64,000 bases of DNA from positions 1-64,000 of the forward strand of contig JBBQFQ010000002.1 in assembly GCA_038322235.1 (NCBI GenBank), in the 5' to 3' direction. Positions within the stretch are counted from its first letter, which is position 1; each line of letters starts with the position of its first letter. The position numbers and the translations under genes were made by a program. The stretch comes from SZAS-18 sp038322235 (GTDB lineage Bacteria > Verrucomicrobiota > Verrucomicrobiia > Chthoniobacterales > SZAS-18). The notes under the pieces are model-generated. The model was not told the origin of the DNA. It searched no databases and worked only from the letters and a program-made list of their open reading frames with translations. Of the stretch, positions 59,884 to 64,000 are shown one piece after another.

Positions 59884-60347
59884 AAATCCGGAATCAACAC
59901 CTCGAGGGCCTCACGGACCGCTCCCTGACCGCCCGGCAGTCGGGTGACATAGGACGCGATGGCGCGCGGCGCCGCGTGCGCATCGGCGGGCGCCGCCGAC
60001 CAGCCGGCGATCTGCATCGCCTCAACATCGTTCACGTCGTCACCCATGAATCCCACCTGCGTGAGCGGCAGCGAAAGCGTTGCCGCAAATTCGCGCAGCG
60101 CGGCCGCCTTGTCTTTACATCCCTGCCAGACGTGGGTGATCGCCATCTTCGTCGCGTAGCGGTCCACGAGCGCATTGGCCTCGCCGCTGATGAGCGCAAA
60201 GCGCAGTCCCCGCCGCGACGCCCGTGCGATCCCCATGATGTCGCGGAAGGAAAAGCGCTTCAGTTCGCTCCCGTCCATGCCCCACCAAAACGTGCCGTCC
60301 GTGAGGACGCCGTCGATGTCGAGCGCAAGCGCCTGGAGGGCGGGCAT
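59880..60347 (-). CDS. KdsC-type HAD phosphatase
   Basis: HAD-superfamily protein of 155 residues with the nucleophile pair D10-I-D12-G-V-L-T-D, the Ser of L-I-S-G-E, K near 98 in C-K-D-K, and G-D-D-V-N-D near 116. Length and capless layout match KdsC-type phosphatases. It should dephosphorylate a 2-keto-3-deoxy acid phosphate, consistent with the NeuB-like gene before it. It overlaps the ThDP gene by 4 bp. Confidence 0.82.
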   Translation of the reverse strand: MPALQALALDIDGVLTDGTFWWGMDGSELKRFSFRDIMGIARASRRGLRFALISGEANALVDRYATKMAITHVWQGCKDKAAALREFAATLSLPLTQVGFMGDDVNDVEAMQIAGWSAAPADAHAAPRAIASYVTRLPGGQGAVREALEVLIPDL

Positions 60348-60351
60348 GACC

Positions 60352-61224
60352 TTAAAGGCCCACGCGGCGCAGCTTCTTCATTACTGCCACCTCGCTTGGC
60401 AGCAGCCGTTTTTCCGCCGAGCCCATGGAGATCTCGATCAACCGAATGTCACGCACCAGCCGGGTAATGCCGCTCGGAGCGAGCGAAGCGGCCTGGTCGG
60501 AGCCCCACATGGCTCGATCCATCGTAATGTGGCGCTCGACCACGCAGGCGCCCAACGCGACCGCGGAGACCGAAGAGGCGATACCGGTCTCGTGCCCAGA
60601 GTAACCCACCGGCACGCCAAACTTCTCTCGCAGCGTGCCGATGACCCGGAGGTTCAAGTCTTCGTAGGTCGACGGGTATGCGCTGCACGTGTGGAGGAGG
60701 ATCAGATCGTGTTTGCCCAGCACCTCCAAGGCATGTGCCACCTGCTCCAAGGTGCTCATCCCGGTGGAGAGAATGATCGGCTTGCCCTTCGCGCGAGTGT
60801 GTCGAAGGAGCGCATCGTCGGTCAGAGAGGCCGCCGCGATCTTGTAGCAGGGCGGGTTGAACTGGTCGATCACATCGACTGAGTCTTCGTCCCAACACGA
60901 GGCGAACCACGGAATGCCGACCTCGCGGCAATAGCGATCGATCTCGCGGTACTTCTCGACTCCAAATTCGAGCCCGCGCTTGAGATCGCCGTTGGTGGCC
61001 CCAAAGGGATTTTCCCGCGGCTTGGCCAGTTCTTCCGCGGTGTAGACGACGTCGATCGTCCGCTTCTGAAACTTCACGGCATCGCAACCGGACGCGACTG
61101 CGGTGCTAATGAGCTTCTTGGCGAGGTTGATGTCGCCGTTGTGATTGATACCTATTTCCGCGATCGTGAAACAGGGGTGGCCGTCACCAACACGGGAAGA
61201 GCCGATTTTAACTTCTGCGATCAT
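60352..61224 (-). CDS. NeuB-family nonulosonate synthase, apparently without SAF domain
   Basis: Protein of 290 residues starting with a NeuB-type TIM barrel: A-E-I-G-I-N-H-N-G-D (22-31), K-F-Q-K-R, the metal His in the C-terminal Y-S-G-H-E-T-G, and E-R-H-I-T-M-D. NeuB-family proteins condense PEP with an amino or deoxy sugar to give sialic, legionaminic or pseudaminic acids. Here the chain ends just after the barrel, lacking the ~60-residue antifreeze-like SAF domain of typical NeuB (about 345 residues). Confidence 0.82.
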   Translation of the reverse strand: MIAEVKIGSSRVGDGHPCFTIAEIGINHNGDINLAKKLISTAVASGCDAVKFQKRTIDVVYTAEELAKPRENPFGATNGDLKRGLEFGVEKYREIDRYCREVGIPWFASCWDEDSVDVIDQFNPPCYKIAAASLTDDALLRHTRAKGKPIILSTGMSTLEQVAHALEVLGKHDLILLHTCSAYPSTYEDLNLRVIGTLREKFGVPVGYSGHETGIASSVSAVALGACVVERHITMDRAMWGSDQAASLAPSGITRLVRDIRLIEISMGSAEKRLLPSEVAVMKKLRRVGL

Positions 61225-61268
61225 ATGGGGAATGGTTGGGGGGATGACGAAAATCAGGCGGGCGGCGT

Positions 61269-62324
61269 TCAGGTGTATGAAAGAATGGTGCGGCGAAATC
61301 CATCCACTACTCCCACCTGCGGCTTCCAGCCAAGCTGACGGAGACGGGTGGTGTCAACCGGAATGCCCGGGGAGAGCGAGACGGGTGCCGCGGGATCGGG
61401 CGGGGCGCCCGAAAAAACGACCCGCTGCCCGCGCTCGGGATGAAGATTTACCAGACACGCAGCAAGATCGCGAATGCGCATGGCGCCCTCGTCGTTCACG
61501 AGGTTGTAGGCGGTTCCCGGCGCTCCGCGGAGCATCAGCAACAGGAGGCCCGAGACCGCGTCCGTGAGATAGCAAAACGGCCGCACCGCTATGCCATCAC
61601 TCTCCAGGACAATGTTTTCGCCACGGACCATGCGGGAGGTGAAGTCAGCAAAAACCCTGCCATCGGCGAGGTCCATGCCGGGACCATAAGTGTGACCAAG
61701 CCGGGCAATGCACGCAGGGACATTGTGTTGCACGTGCCAGGCGCGGCACATCGCTTCGCCCGCTCGCTTGCCCTCCCCATAACACGCGCGGACCTCGAGC
61801 GGGTCAAGGGGGCCGTAGTCGTCCTCCCTCAGCGCCCGGCCCAGCGCCTTCGGCACCCGGCCGTACACTTCGCCGCTGCTGAGAAAGACGAAGCTCCGCG
61901 CCTGACTCCGATGGGCGAGGGAGAGGAGGTGATGCGTGCCGAGCGTGTTTGGGGCGAGCGTGCCAACCGGATCTGAGGCGAAGTGCTTTGGGCTCGCCTG
62001 GCTGGCGGCGTGCGCCACGAAATCGGCACGCAAGTCCGCCGGGAGCGGCGCGCAGATATCCGAGGTGAGAATGCGCAGATCAGTCCGCCCATCGTAGGCC
62101 GCAAATCGCCGCCTGGCGCGATCTGCGTTTCGGACGAGCGCCGTCACGCTCAGGCCAGCGCGATAATGCTCGTTCCGATACAACAGTGCCTCAATCAGAT
62201 AGGCTGCAATAAAGCCGCTCCCCCCCGACACGACGATCTCCGCACCGTCGAACTCCGTCCACGGAAGCGACTCGGCGCAAATCCGCGCGAGGTCGTCCTC
62301 CACGATCGAATGCCGCGTCGTCAT
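61269..62324 (-). CDS. NAD-dependent nucleotide-sugar epimerase/dehydratase
   Basis: Extended-SDR protein of 351 residues with the cofactor loop G-G-S-G-F-I (34-39), the catalytic S in S-S-G-E-V-Y-G and Y-G-E-G-K (Y-x3-K). It follows RfbH in the same frame of overlap (ATGA) and may reduce or epimerise C4 of a CDP-4-keto-3,6-dideoxyhexose, as abequose- or paratose-type synthases do. Other nucleotide sugars cannot be excluded. Confidence 0.8.
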   Translation of the reverse strand: MTTRHSIVEDDLARICAESLPWTEFDGAEIVVSGGSGFIAAYLIEALLYRNEHYRAGLSVTALVRNADRARRRFAAYDGRTDLRILTSDICAPLPADLRADFVAHAASQASPKHFASDPVGTLAPNTLGTHHLLSLAHRSQARSFVFLSSGEVYGRVPKALGRALREDDYGPLDPLEVRACYGEGKRAGEAMCRAWHVQHNVPACIARLGHTYGPGMDLADGRVFADFTSRMVRGENIVLESDGIAVRPFCYLTDAVSGLLLLMLRGAPGTAYNLVNDEGAMRIRDLAACLVNLHPERGQRVVFSGAPPDPAAPVSLSPGIPVDTTRLRQLGWKPQVGVVDGFRRTILSYT

Positions 62325-63772
62325 CGGGGCGAACGGGCAAAATTCCGGACGGCCTCGACCATGTAGGAGAGCATTGCGTGCGTGAGGCCGGGATACACGC
62401 CAACGAATATCGCATCATTCATGATGCGGTCGGCACCGGGCAGCGTGCCATCGGCCGAAACGATGCGGTACGAGCCGTCGCCGCGGTCCCTCCGCAACTG
62501 CTGGAAGAAGGGCTGCCGTACGAGGTTTCCACCGAAAAAGTTCCTGTTCCCAATCCGCCGCTCCTCCAAATGCCGGGCGAGTGCCGTGCGTGAAAACGGC
62601 GCGCCTGGCCGCACCAGCATCATGAAACCGAACCAGCTGCATTCCACCTCCGCACCCCTGCCATTCCACTCAAACCCTCCGTCTGCCCGCCAGCGAGTCG
62701 CATGGGTCGGGAGAGAAAATTCGAAGACGTCCTCGAGATCGGACAACCCGCGCCGAAGCGTTTCCCAATTCCGTTTCCTTGCCTCCACGAACGCCGGCAG
62801 CTTCTCGAGTTGCCGGCGTCCGATGGCCGCCTGCGGATCCAACGGCTTCAAGTTGTAGCCGAAGTGCGAATAGATGTACTTGTGGTCGTAGCCTTCGGGT
62901 AATTCGCCGAGCTTCCAACCGAAGCGCTTGTTGCACGTATTGTCCTTCCCCGAGGCACACCAGCAATCGCGACCCCAGTCGCGAAAGCTCTCGACGATGC
63001 TCGCGAGGAGGGGGCGACCGTTGATACTCACCGCTCCGCCTTCGCCGAGCGTGAGGTGATGCGGCGGATAAAACGACTGGGTGGAAATGTCGCCAAACGA
63101 GCCCGTGGCGCGAGTCGAGCCGTCTGGCAGCGAGTAGGTCGAGCCCAGCGCGTCGCAATTATCTTCGATCAGCCAGAGCCCATGCTGTTCGCAGAACGCC
63201 GTCACGCGCGTGAGATCGAAGGGGTTTCCCAACGCGTGCGCGGCCATAAAAGCTTTTGTTTTCCCGGGGACAAGCGCGGCTTCGAGGAGGGAGAGATCGG
63301 CGTTTCCCGTGCGCGGATCGTTATCAAGAAAAACCGGGATCGCGCCGCATTGGACGATCGGCGCGACGGTGGTCGGAAATCCTGCCGCGCAGGTGATCAC
63401 CTCGTCCCCGGGCCGCAAACGCCGGTCCGCCGGGAGGCGATGACTGGTCAGGGCCGAGACGGCGAGCAAATTTGCGCTGGAGCCGGAGTTCACCAGGAGA
63501 GAACGTCGGGCTCCAATCGCCGTCGCGAGGGCCCGCTCGAACGCGTCGCCTTCCGGTCCAAGGGTGAGCCAGAAGTCCAGCATCGACGAGACGGCGGACT
63601 CGACTTCATCTTCATCGAACACGCGACCGGCGTAAGGCACCGTCGTGACGCCCGGCTCAAAGGGCGCACGCTGCGGATCGTCTCCCGGCCGATTCGCCCG
63701 GTGGGTCGCGGCGGCATACGCGCGCGTCAGGCGAAGGATCTCAGCCTTGATCTCTTCAGGGGAATCAATCAT
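62321..63772 (-). CDS. rfbH: CDP-4-keto-6-deoxy-D-glucose 3-dehydrase (RfbH/E1)
   Basis: DegT/AHBA-fold protein of 483 residues that removes the 3-hydroxyl from CDP-4-keto-6-deoxyglucose through a PMP and [2Fe-2S] mechanism. The PLP lysine of aminotransferases is replaced by histidine in F-Y-P-P-H-H-L-T-L-G-E-G-G (H238-H239). The cluster cysteines C270, C272 and C280 appear in D-W-G-R-D-C-W-C-A-S-G-x-D-N-T-C. These features identify the dehydrase rather than an aminotransferase. The reductase E3 that regenerates it is not in the window. Confidence 0.92.
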   Translation of the reverse strand: MIDSPEEIKAEILRLTRAYAAATHRANRPGDDPQRAPFEPGVTTVPYAGRVFDEDEVESAVSSMLDFWLTLGPEGDAFERALATAIGARRSLLVNSGSSANLLAVSALTSHRLPADRRLRPGDEVITCAAGFPTTVAPIVQCGAIPVFLDNDPRTGNADLSLLEAALVPGKTKAFMAAHALGNPFDLTRVTAFCEQHGLWLIEDNCDALGSTYSLPDGSTRATGSFGDISTQSFYPPHHLTLGEGGAVSINGRPLLASIVESFRDWGRDCWCASGKDNTCNKRFGWKLGELPEGYDHKYIYSHFGYNLKPLDPQAAIGRRQLEKLPAFVEARKRNWETLRRGLSDLEDVFEFSLPTHATRWRADGGFEWNGRGAEVECSWFGFMMLVRPGAPFSRTALARHLEERRIGNRNFFGGNLVRQPFFQQLRRDRGDGSYRIVSADGTLPGADRIMNDAIFVGVYPGLTHAMLSYMVEAVRNFARSPR

Positions 63773-64000
63773 GCCGGCAGAGGCGCCCATTCCAGCGCGG
63801 CGAGGGTGGCATCCGCGCAATACGAGGAGATTTGGGCCTGCGTCCGGGCAGACGGTTCGCCTCCGCAGGTCTCCCATTCGACGGTCTCGCGAACCGTTCG
63901 AGAAAAGTCCCAGACCGGCCGCCAGCCAAGGAGCGCGCGGGCCTTGTCGACGGACAGGTGCAGCCGGCCCGCTTCATGCGGAGCGGCGGCTTCCGGAACC
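63769..64000 (-). CDS. rfbG: CDP-glucose 4,6-dehydratase, C-terminal part (runs off window)
   Basis: The frame is open to the window end; only about 76 C-terminal residues are present. They read L-H-L-S-V-D-K-A-R-A-L-L-G-W-R-P-V-W-D-F near the right edge, then T-V-E-W-E and Q-I-S-S-Y, matching the end of RfbG-type dehydratases (substrate tail L-G-W-x-P). The stop overlaps the rfbH start by 4 bp. RfbG makes CDP-4-keto-6-deoxyglucose, the substrate of RfbH, so the two are a functional pair. Confidence 0.75.
   Translation of the reverse strand, partial: VPEAAAPHEAGRLHLSVDKARALLGWRPVWDFSRTVRETVEWETCGGEPSARTQAQISSYCADATLAALEWAPLPA

Noticed and set aside
62321..63772. RfbH as an ordinary DegT-type sugar aminotransferase
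   Set aside because: The PLP lysine is replaced by histidine and a [2Fe-2S] cysteine set is present, which mark the 3-dehydrase.

Overview
This is a GC-rich, gene-dense bacterial chromosome segment from a Gram-negative. The outer-envelope polysaccharide genes, the exosortase/EpsI pair, a DUF5069 protein and the many FkbM-type methyltransferases fit Verrucomicrobiota best. That placement is an inference, since the window holds no rRNA or other decisive marker.

Layout. (1) 1-900: the tail of a DUF1670-like protein, then a type II toxin-antitoxin pair whose ParE-like toxin carries an in-frame stop. (2) 893-5603, minus strand: a compact four-gene operon that reads as complete trans-4-hydroxy-L-proline catabolism (2-epimerase, D-hydroxyproline oxidase/dehydrogenase, pyrroline-4-hydroxy-2-carboxylate deaminase, 2-oxoglutarate semialdehyde dehydrogenase). 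(3) 5633-21858: after a short arginyl-transferase-like GNAT protein comes a first polysaccharide locus. It holds two GT9, two GT2 and one GT4 transferases, an exosortase with EpsI, a Wzy/ligase-like membrane protein, four FkbM methyltransferases, another methyltransferase, a Wzx-like flippase and a secreted beta-helix protein. (4) 21859-22643: a gene-free intergenic region filled by a degenerate ~27-bp motif repeated on a 42-bp register, in opposite orientations on the two sides of a centre near 22249. This is the most unusual object in the window. (5) 22644-32315: an ArsR-type regulator, selO, a GlxA-like regulator, an HD protein, an MBL hydrolase, a type II NADH dehydrogenase, a UvrD-like helicase and a two-lobed retropepsin-like protease. 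A tRNA-Arg(CCG) follows. (6) 32591-50239: housekeeping and accessory genes. These are an ABC importer pair, a SAM-I riboswitch ahead of a threonine synthase-like gene and a MoaD/ThiS-like carrier, rplU-rpmA, trmL, tsaD, feoA-feoA-feoB, DUF2157/GDYXXLXY, an aldose epimerase-like protein, a PBP2-like transpeptidase and a circularly permuted ATP-grasp protein. (7) 64000-50250, minus strand: one tightly overlapping run of 14 genes, a second polysaccharide locus. It contains CDP-glucose dehydratase (partial), the RfbH/E1 dehydrase, an epimerase, a short NeuB-like synthase, a KdsC-like phosphatase, a thiamine-diphosphate enzyme, a TIM-barrel protein, Gfo/Idh/MocA and SDR oxidoreductases, FkbM and other methyltransferases, a GtrB-like glycosyltransferase and a flippase-like membrane protein.

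How the parts work together. The two envelope loci together supply unusual deoxy and probably branched or nonulosonate-type sugars, heavy O-methylation, assembly and export. The exosortase pair suggests sorting of PEP-CTERM proteins encoded elsewhere. The SAM riboswitch over thrC-moaD suggests that the pair serves methionine or sulfur metabolism rather than, or as well as, threonine synthesis.
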